Shown: one piece after another, positions 50,439 to 58,832 of the stretch
Numbering within the stretch: the stretch's first letter is position 1
Layout of the letters: each line of letters starts with the position of its first letter
DNA from: Chloroflexota bacterium
GTDB taxonomy: Bacteria > Chloroflexota > Anaerolineae > Anaerolineales > UBA11579
Length of the DNA: 64,000 bases
Direction of reading: 5' to 3'
Assembly: GCA_018662365.1 (NCBI GenBank)
Contig: JABJGH010000035.1
Coordinates: 149,040-213,039, forward strand
Position numbers and translations under genes: made by a program
The notes under the pieces: model-generated
The model's input: the letters and a program-made list of their open reading frames with translations, nothing else
What the model was told of the DNA's origin: nothing
The model's database searches: none

Positions 50439-52472
50439 ATGGTAACCAACGAAACAAATATAAATCCCTTAAGCCTTGAGCAAATGCGCGAAGTACTAAA
50501 TGCAATCGCCATCTTTACAAATAAGAAAGAGATTAAGGGAATTGCAGAAGAAGCATGCAAGCAGATCACAAAATTTTTGGGTGCAGATTCTTGTGCTATT
50601 TTCAATTGGGATAAAGATAAGAGCAGCCTCGTTCTTTGGGCTGAAAACTCCAGAAAACATAAAAAATTTGACCCAGATTGGTTTACACCATATCTATTAG
50701 ATGACTATCCTACTTCTCTACGGGCATTAATCTCAGGGAAACCAGTACAGATCCAGGTCGATGATCCAAATACGGATGTGAATGAGCGGAAATTATTGTT
50801 GAAATTTGAATCAAAGACGATGCTGAAGCTGCCATTAATTTCAGGAGATGAGATCATTGGATTGGTGGAAATAGTAAATAATGATCGGATCCGTACATTT
50901 ACCGAAAATGAAATTGCCTTAGTGACGTTATTACTCAATCATGTGGGAATTGCCATTCATCGGGCAAAGTTGTTAGAAGAGGCAAATCAACGCGCAGCAG
51001 AGATGTCTGCGATTCGTGATGTGAGCCTTGGGTTGACAACGAACCAAAGTTTTGAAGATGTCCTCAAGGTGATATTGCAAAGCACCTTGAGTTTATTTGA
51101 TGATGCCATGGACGGGCATATCTTTATTTATAATAATGAACGCTTAAAGTTCGGGGCCGCATTATGGGCAGATGGCAACTTGAGCGGCTCGATGGCAGAG
51201 CCTCGGGAAAATGGCCTGACGTATACGGTTGCCCGACAGGCAAAAATCGAGGCGGTTGAAGACATTGCCACACACCCTCTTTATATTAATAATCCTCATA
51301 ATTGGCAAGGAGCGATCATTGGGCTGCCCTTACGCAATCAGGGCCGGGTGGTTGGGGTGATGAATTTGGGTTTTTATCATCCCCGACAATTTACTAATGA
51401 TGTTTTACAAGCCCTTACTACGTTGGGTGATCAAGCTGCAGTTGCGATCGAACGATCAAATAACATTGAATTGATAAAAAAAAGAGCTTCTGAATTAGAA
51501 ATTCTTCGTAATGCAACCATGGTGTTGACCTCTTCCCTAGATCTTGAGGAAGTGTTGTCTGCTGTGCTTGCAAGCTCGCTAAAATTTTCAGATGATTCGA
51601 TGGACGCACATATCTTTTTGGTGGATGAAGACAAGTTGTCTTTTGGTGGTGCTTTATGGGCTGATGGGAGGGAAGAAAGCACATGGTCAATTCCGAGAGA
51701 AGACGGGCTTACGAATACAGTTGCAAGAAGTGGGGAGATCTTGGCTGTAGAAAATGTAGCAGAACATGCAATTTATTCAGCGAGAAAAGAGCGGAGTAAA
51801 ATGTTAAAGGCTATTGTAGGCATACCGATCATTACAAAGGGAAAGGTGATTGGGGTGTTGCGGCTCGCATACTATAAGACCCAAGAATTTTCTGAAGATT
51901 TCCTTCGGCCTTTGGTCCTTTTGGCCGATCAAGCAGCCCTCGCAATTGAAAATGCGCGTTTGCATGAGATCGTTAGCAAACAAGCGATCACCGATTCGCT
52001 GACTGGATTGCCAAATCGGAGAGCGTTTGAACTGCAATTAGAGCACGAAGTAAACAGAGCGGATCGTTATGGCCATCCAATTATCTTGGTGATGATCGAT
52101 CTTAATAATTTCAAATGGGTTAATGATAATTTTGGGCATCCTGTGGGGGATAAAGCATTGAAAATGGTCGGAGAATGTTTATCGGCAAATATCCGATGCA
52201 CTGATTTTATTGCTCGGTTGGGTGGCGATGAATTTGGGTTGATCCTTCCAGAAACAGACATGGTCAATGCGACCAAAGTAACGGAAAAATTAACCAAAGC
52301 GATCAAAGCCTATTCCTTCCCGTGGCGGGAAGGGAATAAAGAAAAGCATTCAATCGGGATAACTTTTGGTATTGCGAGCTATCCACAGGACGCGAAGACC
52401 TTTGAAGAGTTGGTTTTGGTTGCAGATAAAAACTTTTATGAAGCAAAGGATGGCAATTCCAGAAAGGGATAG
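50439..52472 (+). CDS. Diguanylate cyclase with three GAF domains
   Basis: The product has 677 residues, cytoplasmic. Three GAF-like domains occupy about 25-165, 190-335 and 355-505; the last two share phrases (LKFGAALWADGN and LSFGGALWADGR), so they arose by duplication. The GGDEF domain has RLGGDEFGLILPE and an RCTD five residues before it, the inhibitory I-site. It should make c-di-GMP from GTP in response to a GAF ligand. GGDEF with intact residues suggests an active enzyme. No EAL domain is present. Confidence 0.95.
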   Translation: MVTNETNINPLSLEQMREVLNAIAIFTNKKEIKGIAEEACKQITKFLGADSCAIFNWDKDKSSLVLWAENSRKHKKFDPDWFTPYLLDDYPTSLRALISGKPVQIQVDDPNTDVNERKLLLKFESKTMLKLPLISGDEIIGLVEIVNNDRIRTFTENEIALVTLLLNHVGIAIHRAKLLEEANQRAAEMSAIRDVSLGLTTNQSFEDVLKVILQSTLSLFDDAMDGHIFIYNNERLKFGAALWADGNLSGSMAEPRENGLTYTVARQAKIEAVEDIATHPLYINNPHNWQGAIIGLPLRNQGRVVGVMNLGFYHPRQFTNDVLQALTTLGDQAAVAIERSNNIELIKKRASELEILRNATMVLTSSLDLEEVLSAVLASSLKFSDDSMDAHIFLVDEDKLSFGGALWADGREESTWSIPREDGLTNTVARSGEILAVENVAEHAIYSARKERSKMLKAIVGIPIITKGKVIGVLRLAYYKTQEFSEDFLRPLVLLADQAALAIENARLHEIVSKQAITDSLTGLPNRRAFELQLEHEVNRADRYGHPIILVMIDLNNFKWVNDNFGHPVGDKALKMVGECLSANIRCTDFIARLGGDEFGLILPETDMVNATKVTEKLTKAIKAYSFPWREGNKEKHSIGITFGIASYPQDAKTFEELVLVADKNFYEAKDGNSRKG

Positions 52473-52544
52473 TCGCTGGGGGAAAAGCAACGCGGTATAA
52501 TTTTCAAATTCAAATTTATACAATCCAATATTGAGGTGTTCAAG

Positions 52545-53591
52545 ATGACTCTGCCAGCAATTGACGAGAAATATTTTCAGGAATTTTTAGTCGAATTATT
52601 AAACTCGCCAAGTCCAACAGGTTTTTCCCACCATGCAGTTTCTCTAACTAGTGACCATCTGAAAAAGTTCCCAGCGCTAGAACTTTCTGCGACACGCAAG
52701 GGAGGGCTGGTTGCGTTTTGGAAGGGGGAAGAAAATAATGAACCAAGAGCCTTAACCGCCCACTTGGATACTTTGGGTGCGATGGTCAAAGAAATTAAAT
52801 CCAATGGACGATTGAAATTAACCAAATTGGGGGGTTTTGCCTGGAATACTGTTGAAGGGGAAGGATGTGATGTGCATACAAATAGCGGGGAAATTGTCCG
52901 CGGGTCCCTCTTGTTTTCAAAATCATCCAGCCATGTGTATGGTGCTGCAGTCAATAATGAGAAACGAGAGGATGCCTCAATGGAAGTTCGGTTGGATGAG
53001 CGAACAACCTCCGGTGAGGAAACCAGAGCGTTAGGCATTGAGGTTGGAGATTTTGTAAGCTTTGATCCGAGAGTTGAGATCACCAATGGTTTTGTTCGAT
53101 CTCGGCATTTGGATGATAAGGCTTGTGTGGCATCGATATTGGCAGCTGTGAAAGCCTTGTCTGATGCGGGTTTGAAACCAAAACAAGACACAACGCTCCA
53201 TTTTAGTAATTATGAAGAGGTGGGGCATGGGGCAGCAGCGGGCTTCCCAGAAAATTTATCCGAATTGGTGGCTGTAGATATGGCGGCAATAGGAGATGGG
53301 CAAACTTCCGATGAGTTCCATGCAAGTATTTGCGTGAAGGATTCAAGCGGACCTTATCACCATGGGCTTAGTCAAAAACTTCGCAAATTGGCAGACGAAA
53401 ATGATATCCCTTATAAAGTGGATATCTATCCATATTATGGCTCAGATGGCGAGGCCTATTGGCGGGCGGGTGGAGACGTAGCGGTGGCCTTGATCGGCCC
53501 CGGGGTGGACGCTTCCCATAATTATGAACGCAGCCATATGGATGCAATGAACGCAACCACGCAATGGATCATGGCTTATTTATTGAGCTAA
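52545..53591 (+). CDS. M42-family metallopeptidase (glutamyl/deblocking aminopeptidase-like)
   Basis: About 348 residues. Metal-binding motifs are AHLDTLG, DDKACVASILAA, NYEEVGHGAA, VDMAAIGDG and a final ERSH, the dinuclear zinc pattern of M42. The PDZ-like insert of the family lies between. ATG at 52545 follows GAGG; GTG at 52536 is less likely. Such enzymes trim N-termini of peptides as large tetrahedral assemblies. Confidence 0.93.
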   Translation: MTLPAIDEKYFQEFLVELLNSPSPTGFSHHAVSLTSDHLKKFPALELSATRKGGLVAFWKGEENNEPRALTAHLDTLGAMVKEIKSNGRLKLTKLGGFAWNTVEGEGCDVHTNSGEIVRGSLLFSKSSSHVYGAAVNNEKREDASMEVRLDERTTSGEETRALGIEVGDFVSFDPRVEITNGFVRSRHLDDKACVASILAAVKALSDAGLKPKQDTTLHFSNYEEVGHGAAAGFPENLSELVAVDMAAIGDGQTSDEFHASICVKDSSGPYHHGLSQKLRKLADENDIPYKVDIYPYYGSDGEAYWRAGGDVAVALIGPGVDASHNYERSHMDAMNATTQWIMAYLLS

Positions 53592-53624
53592 ATTTTAATT
53601 TTCTAAAAAAAAGTGAGAGACTCG

Positions 53625-54623
53625 GTGAAATTAGATACTTTTTTACCTCCTTATACACAATTGAGTGAAATCCCCGCAATGACAAAAGCGGTTGAAGAAT
53701 TCGGTTTTGATGGTGTTTGGGTAGCAGAAACACAGCATAACCCGATGTTGGCCTGTGCTTTGATCGCGGAGCATTCTAAAAAAATCGAATTCGGTACTGC
53801 TATTGCGGTAAGTTTTGCGCGTAGCCCTGCCGTGATGGCACATACAGCCTGGGACCTATCCGAATTATCTGGAGGGCGTTTTATTCTTGGGTTGGGGACG
53901 CAGGTAAAACCCCATATTGAAAGACGGTTTGGAATGCCCTGGCCAGAATCCCCGGTAGCAAAACAACGCGAACAGATCGAATCGATTAGAGCGATTTGGG
54001 AGAGCTGGATGAGTGGGGAAAGAATAGGATATCGGGGGGAATATTATAAGTTAACCTTGTCGTCCCCTTTTTTTACTCCTTCAAAAATTGATCACCCAGA
54101 CGTGCCAATCTATATTGCAGGGGTGAACACGGGATTGGCTCGCTTGGCTGGAGAAACGGCAAATGGTTTCCATGTGCACCCATTTCATACCCCTCAATAT
54201 CTGAGGAACGTACTGCTTCCCGCAGTTGAGGAAGGGGCAAATAAAACCGGCAGAAAAAGAGAAGATGTGAGCATGGTAGTGAACGCCTTTGTAATCACAG
54301 GGGATGGAGATCGGGAAACCACACGCCAGCAAATTTCTTTTTATGCTTCTACGCCATCCTATCGAAGGGTAATGAAAGAACATGGATGGGAAGATGTTGG
54401 CGAAAAATTGTCTAAATTAGCTGCTAAACAGCAATGGATGGAAATGTCTGGGCTTATCACAGATGAAATGCTTTCCTTTTTTGCCACGGAGGCCTCCCTC
54501 GAGAATTTGGCGGAGGCATTAAAAGAACGATATCAAGGCCTTGCCGATCGACTCACGATCTATATCCCTTTTTCCCTGGGAGAGCACGATGCCCTGTGGA
54601 AGACAGTGAGAAAAGGTTTTTAG
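53625..54623 (+). CDS. F420-dependent LLM-class oxidoreductase
   Basis: About 332 residues of the luciferase-like TIM barrel: FGFDGVWVAETQHNPML, IEFGTAIAVSFARSP, LSGGRFILGLGTQVKPHIERRFGMPW, PIYIAGVNTGLARLAGE. The closest type is the group also called TIGR03617 in actinobacteria, which uses coenzyme F420. GTG at 53625 follows GAGAG and gives the usual start MKLDTFL; GTG at 53613 has no site. The substrate is unknown. Followed 3 nt later by a dipeptidase gene. Confidence 0.9.
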   Translation: MKLDTFLPPYTQLSEIPAMTKAVEEFGFDGVWVAETQHNPMLACALIAEHSKKIEFGTAIAVSFARSPAVMAHTAWDLSELSGGRFILGLGTQVKPHIERRFGMPWPESPVAKQREQIESIRAIWESWMSGERIGYRGEYYKLTLSSPFFTPSKIDHPDVPIYIAGVNTGLARLAGETANGFHVHPFHTPQYLRNVLLPAVEEGANKTGRKREDVSMVVNAFVITGDGDRETTRQQISFYASTPSYRRVMKEHGWEDVGEKLSKLAAKQQWMEMSGLITDEMLSFFATEASLENLAEALKERYQGLADRLTIYIPFSLGEHDALWKTVRKGF

Positions 54624-54626
54624 CCC

Positions 54627-55724
54627 ATGACAGACAAAAAATACTTGTTTGTTGATTCGCATCAAGATATTGCATGGAATATGCTTAGTTTTAGGCGTGA
54701 TTATCGGCATACAGTTGCTGAAACGAGAGCTCGCGAAAAAGCTACTCAAATCCCTGAGTGGAATCAAGACACGATTTTGGGAAGAGACGCATACAAAGAA
54801 AGTAAAACGGCGCTCGTTTTTTCAACTTTATTCGCTTCCCCTATTCGGCATAAAGAAGGAGAGTGGGATAACAATTGTTATAAAGATTTTGATGAAGCCA
54901 GAGAAATGTACCGCAAACATATTGATGTCTATCACCGATTGAGCGAGGAGCAGCCAGATAGCTTTCAGTTGATCACCAATCAAGAGCAACTTAATGCACA
55001 TTTATCTTTATGGGAAGAGCCGCAAGAAGACCATCCAGTAGGATTGGTCGTCTCAATGGAGGGAGCGGAAGGTATTCGGCATCCCGAAGAATTAGAAGAG
55101 TGGTGGAATTTAGGATTGAGAATGATCGGACCTGCGTGGGCTGGCACGCGGTATAGCGGCGGTACGAGAGAACCGGGACCCTTGACCAAAGATGGATATG
55201 CCTTATTAGACGCCATGGCCGATCATGGCTTTATTTTGGACATCAGCCATATGGATGAAGAAGCAGTTTTTCAGTCGATTGATCATTATCCAAAACGTAT
55301 TATTGCAAGCCATGCGAACCCGCTGGGGATGATGAAAGGGAGTGACAGTAATCGATTCTTGTCGGACCGGGTGATCGAGGGAATAATCGAACGAGAAGGA
55401 ATAATCGGGGTGGTGATCTATAATGTATTTTTGAAACATGGCTGGGTAAAAAATGATCCCAGAGAGGATGTTTCCCTCACTCTTGTTGCAGATCATATCG
55501 ATTATATTTGCCAGATCGCAGGAAATGCGAAACATGTGGGCATTGGCAGTGACGCGGATGGGGGATTTGGTTTACAGTCTTTGCCAATGGGATTTGACAG
55601 TTTGGGAGATGTACAAAAAATACCGACCTTGCTTGCCCAAAAAGGCTACTCAGATAAAGATATCGCTGGTATCATGGGCAAAAACTGGATCGGATTTTTG
55701 AAAAATAGCTTGCCGGAAACTTAA
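54627..55724 (+). CDS. Membrane dipeptidase-like metallohydrolase (M19)
   Basis: The product has 365 residues. Zinc ligands of the renal dipeptidase family are visible: FVDSHQDIAW, VSMEGAEGI, ISHMDEEAV, ASHANP and GIGSDADGG. No signal peptide, so cytoplasmic. The family cleaves dipeptides, often with D-residues. It overlaps the next gene by 1 nt (TAATG) and follows the LLM gene closely; a joint pathway is not evident. Confidence 0.93.
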   Translation: MTDKKYLFVDSHQDIAWNMLSFRRDYRHTVAETRAREKATQIPEWNQDTILGRDAYKESKTALVFSTLFASPIRHKEGEWDNNCYKDFDEAREMYRKHIDVYHRLSEEQPDSFQLITNQEQLNAHLSLWEEPQEDHPVGLVVSMEGAEGIRHPEELEEWWNLGLRMIGPAWAGTRYSGGTREPGPLTKDGYALLDAMADHGFILDISHMDEEAVFQSIDHYPKRIIASHANPLGMMKGSDSNRFLSDRVIEGIIEREGIIGVVIYNVFLKHGWVKNDPREDVSLTLVADHIDYICQIAGNAKHVGIGSDADGGFGLQSLPMGFDSLGDVQKIPTLLAQKGYSDKDIAGIMGKNWIGFLKNSLPET

Positions 55725-56179
55725 TGAGTGAAATCGAAAGACCTCAAATACAAAACCCTCGAAATCGCCTGAGATTTGGGTTATCCTCAATGGTAATTGG
55801 GTTATTTATTTTTATTTTGGGCGCAAAACCACAATGGTTTAATTTGGATGCAAGCGAGGCAATCGGGTTTATTCAAATGGGTGTGTTTTCATTTGGACTA
55901 GTCTTGATCTGTGCGGGGGGGACATTGAGCTTAGATGCTTTGTGGAAATCAGAAGCACGGTCTATCGTTGCGGATCTAGGGCTGCGCTTGGCATGGACGG
56001 GGTTGATCGTTGCAATACTGTCTGCTCTAGCAGATATGATCGGGGTGGGCACGCGACCTTTTCCGGAGTTTCAAATTTTCTTTGGATATTGGCAAGCTCG
56101 AGGTGTGATTGCGGGTGAGTTAATCATGATCGTTGGGTTTTTAATGATGATTCCTTTTAAACCGAAGGAAAAAGATTAA
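55724..56179 (+). CDS. Four-helix membrane protein, unknown
   Basis: The product has 151 residues with four hydrophobic helices (about 20-37, 45-70, 88-107, 126-145), all short and connected by small loops. A slightly basic cytoplasmic tail ends the protein. No family recognised. Coupled by 1-nt overlap to the dipeptidase and followed by a terminator. Confidence 0.8.
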   Translation: MSEIERPQIQNPRNRLRFGLSSMVIGLFIFILGAKPQWFNLDASEAIGFIQMGVFSFGLVLICAGGTLSLDALWKSEARSIVADLGLRLAWTGLIVAILSALADMIGVGTRPFPEFQIFFGYWQARGVIAGELIMIVGFLMMIPFKPKEKD

Positions 56180-56211
56180 CTTCATTTGTATATTGAGATA
56201 AATTAATAATA

Positions 56212-56250
56212 AAAACCCCAGGGCAGTTTAGGACCTGGGGTTTTATTTTT
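56212..56250. terminator. Bidirectional intrinsic terminator
   Basis: AAAACCCCAGG pairs with CCTGGGGTTTT around an 11-nt loop, with T-runs on both strands, between convergent genes. Confidence 0.9.
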
Positions 56251-56263
56251 TTAAAGAAAATAA

Positions 56264-57622
56264 TTATGCTGGCTTGACGAGTTTTAGTGCTTCAAGCATA
56301 TCTTCATTCGAAGAAAATTTAAAGAAGGGCAACTCTTTTTTCTCTGCAATGGCATTTTCGATTAGGGTGAGTTCTTTAATTTCGGCGCTGGTAACAAAGG
56401 GATCGCTATTTGATTTTAACTCTTTTTGGAGCGCTTGAATGATCTCAACCGGGGGGGGAGAGGTTTCCTTTTCCCCTAGATATTCTGCCAATGCTTTTGC
56501 CCCTTGTACGCCATCTTTGCGGGCGGTGCCAACTAGACCACTGCTTGCTTCCCTTGCCCAACCCGCCAAGAAGACCCCATCTATTGCTGTGTTGGTTTCT
56601 AAGTCATAGGCTTCAAATGAAACATCTTCAATTGGGTAGGCTGGTGTGGGGCTTTTAGCAAATTCTCCCCATTTATCGAGGGGTAAGCCAAACTGTTGGT
56701 CAACTTGGTCGCCAATGCAAAATACAACGGAATCGGTTTCAATTCTTTTTGTTTTACCCAGCCCAATCGAGCGGGTTCCTTTGCCATCTTCCCTGAGTTT
56801 GAGGGTGGTTTCTTCCACTTCAAGAGCGATAACTTTGCCATTTCCATCGCCGATGATCTGTTTGGGTTGCTGCAAGAAGCTCAGTTTGAAATCGGTGTCG
56901 GATACGGATTCTTGGGCAGATTTCTCTGCAGAAAAAATAAAATCTTTGGCGGCTTGAGCGTCTTGACCTACAGATTCCATTAAGTCTTTGGCTCGGTCAA
57001 ACTCTGAGTCAAGGTCAGCAAGGTTTAAGTTTTTAAAGACTAGGCTCATTTCTTTTTTGGTAAATTTGACGTCAGCGGGACCTCTTCGGGCAATGGAAAT
57101 GACCTGATCTACATGCAAGTCTCGGATTGCCCAATGGGCAATGTCTAACATGACGTTCCCCACCCCGATAATGGTTACCTTTTTTCCGATGGGATAATCT
57201 TGAGAGCTGTATGGCGGAAGTTGATTGTAGTGATAGACCAAATCTTTGGCATGATAAACCCCTTCGAGATCTTCCCCGGGTAGCCCTAGCCATTTTGTGC
57301 CTTGGGCACCTACTGTAACCAAGATGGCAGAAAAACCCATTTCTTTAAGGTCAGCAATCCTAAGGTGGGCATTTTGGCCGACACTGACGTTGCCAAAATA
57401 ATGGATATTGGGGTCATCGATCACTTTATGGAATTGCTTACGAAGGCCATTTTTCATTTTATGTTTGTTATGAAAAATACCATATTCGGCAAGCCCCCCA
57501 TATTTGATATCTCTGTTGATCAGGGCAACTTGTGCCCCGTTTTTTGCTAAGTGGCTTGCGGCGAATAATCCGGCTGGTCCGGCGCCGATCACGGCTACAG
57601 AATGATTAATATTGTTTTCCAT
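56264..57622 (-). CDS. FAD-dependent NADPH:ferredoxin reductase-like protein
   Basis: The product has 452 residues of the adrenodoxin-reductase/glutamate-synthase small-subunit fold: FAD motif GAGPAGLFAA, the second nucleotide site IIGVGNVMLDIAHWAIRDL, GTKWLGLPGEDLEGV and AGWAREASSGLVGTARKDG. It should transfer electrons between NADPH and a ferredoxin or similar carrier. A hydrophilic C-terminal region of 60 residues is added. It is a single-gene transcript; the partner carrier is not nearby. Confidence 0.9.
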   Translation of the reverse strand: MENNINHSVAVIGAGPAGLFAASHLAKNGAQVALINRDIKYGGLAEYGIFHNKHKMKNGLRKQFHKVIDDPNIHYFGNVSVGQNAHLRIADLKEMGFSAILVTVGAQGTKWLGLPGEDLEGVYHAKDLVYHYNQLPPYSSQDYPIGKKVTIIGVGNVMLDIAHWAIRDLHVDQVISIARRGPADVKFTKKEMSLVFKNLNLADLDSEFDRAKDLMESVGQDAQAAKDFIFSAEKSAQESVSDTDFKLSFLQQPKQIIGDGNGKVIALEVEETTLKLREDGKGTRSIGLGKTKRIETDSVVFCIGDQVDQQFGLPLDKWGEFAKSPTPAYPIEDVSFEAYDLETNTAIDGVFLAGWAREASSGLVGTARKDGVQGAKALAEYLGEKETSPPPVEIIQALQKELKSNSDPFVTSAEIKELTLIENAIAEKKELPFFKFSSNEDMLEALKLVKPA

Positions 57623-57884
57623 TTAAGGATAAACCTCCAAATCTCTCGCTTTTAGTATAGGGTTCTAGCGCCCCGTTATCAAGCATGATAAACAAGGTCT
57701 AATTTATACCAATAGCAAAAATTATACTGTATTCGGGTGAAATAAAATATTTTATTTTTGAAAGAAAAAGGAGGAAATATTTGAAGAATGATTAGATAGG
57801 GGGGAATGCTGGTTATCATTTCCCTTCTGAAGTATGATACGGCAGCGAATGAGGCCTTGAAAAGATTAGGCGAAGGATGTTAAT

Positions 57885-58784
57885 TTGTCAGCAGATGCAA
57901 TCTCCTATGTGATACTCCTTGGATTCATGTACGGTTCCTCTTTATTGGTGTCTAGGTTTAGCCTAAGTCAATTCGATGCAACTACTTACGTGAGTGCCCG
58001 AATTTTCCTGTCAGCCATTTTATTTTTATTGATTTTTATTTTCTCCTCCAAGCATAAGATTCCTAAAGACAAGAAACTTTGGAAACAGGGCGCATTTTTG
58101 GGCATTGTGGGAACGGCATTGCCAATGAGTATGATCAATATTTCGTTGAAATATCAATCCAGTGGGATCACAGCTATTTTGTTGACATTGGGTCCAGCGA
58201 TCACTGTGTTTTTGGCTGCACTATTTTTGGAAGATGAACCATTGACGAAAAAGAAAGTGTGGGGGATTGTCTTGGCATTAAGCGGGGCTGTATTATTGAT
58301 CGCTCTCGGGGAAAGCGGATTGCCGGATGTAAGCCGGGCGAACCCACTTGGGTATTTGCTAGTGTTGATTGGCATGGTGGGGGGAAGTTCGTCGGTGGTT
58401 TATACACGTAAGTATATGATAGGTGAGGATTCGATTGATGTGACCGGGTTGCGGATGTTCTTTGCTGCCTTGACGGTCATTCCACTTTCATATATTTTTG
58501 TGAAATTTGATTTTAGCCGAGTGACGTCGATGGGTTTGGTTGCTCTGGGATGGGCTACGGTCGTGGGTACATTTTTGGGGATGCTGCTGTCTTTTCATAA
58601 TGCAAAAAGATTTGGGGCAACAGCTTCATCGATGCATACCTATGTGGTAACGATTGTGGCTAGTTTGGGGGGCGTGCTCTTACTGGGTGAGTCGTTTACT
58701 GTGGGAATGTTCGCGGGGTTGTTGCTTATTATTGGGGGAGTGAGCTTGATCTACCAAAAGAAAAGAAATGTGCCAGCTATATAA
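57885..58784 (+). CDS. EamA/DMT-superfamily transporter
   Basis: The product has 299 residues, about ten helices in two EamA repeats (ILLTLGPAITVFLAALFLEDEPLTKKKVWGIVLAL; STMHTYVVTIVASLGG-like SSMHTYVVTIVASLGGVLLLGESF). The start is a TTG at 57885 with AAGGA upstream; no in-frame ATG fits. Probable metabolite exporter, not the same as the transporter at 22292, with which it shares only the family features. Confidence 0.87.
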   Translation: MSADAISYVILLGFMYGSSLLVSRFSLSQFDATTYVSARIFLSAILFLLIFIFSSKHKIPKDKKLWKQGAFLGIVGTALPMSMINISLKYQSSGITAILLTLGPAITVFLAALFLEDEPLTKKKVWGIVLALSGAVLLIALGESGLPDVSRANPLGYLLVLIGMVGGSSSVVYTRKYMIGEDSIDVTGLRMFFAALTVIPLSYIFVKFDFSRVTSMGLVALGWATVVGTFLGMLLSFHNAKRFGATASSMHTYVVTIVASLGGVLLLGESFTVGMFAGLLLIIGGVSLIYQKKRNVPAI

Positions 58785-58832
58785 TTTAATGATTTGGCTT
58801 TGGGGGATTGGTGAAGCTAATTGGGCAAGAAA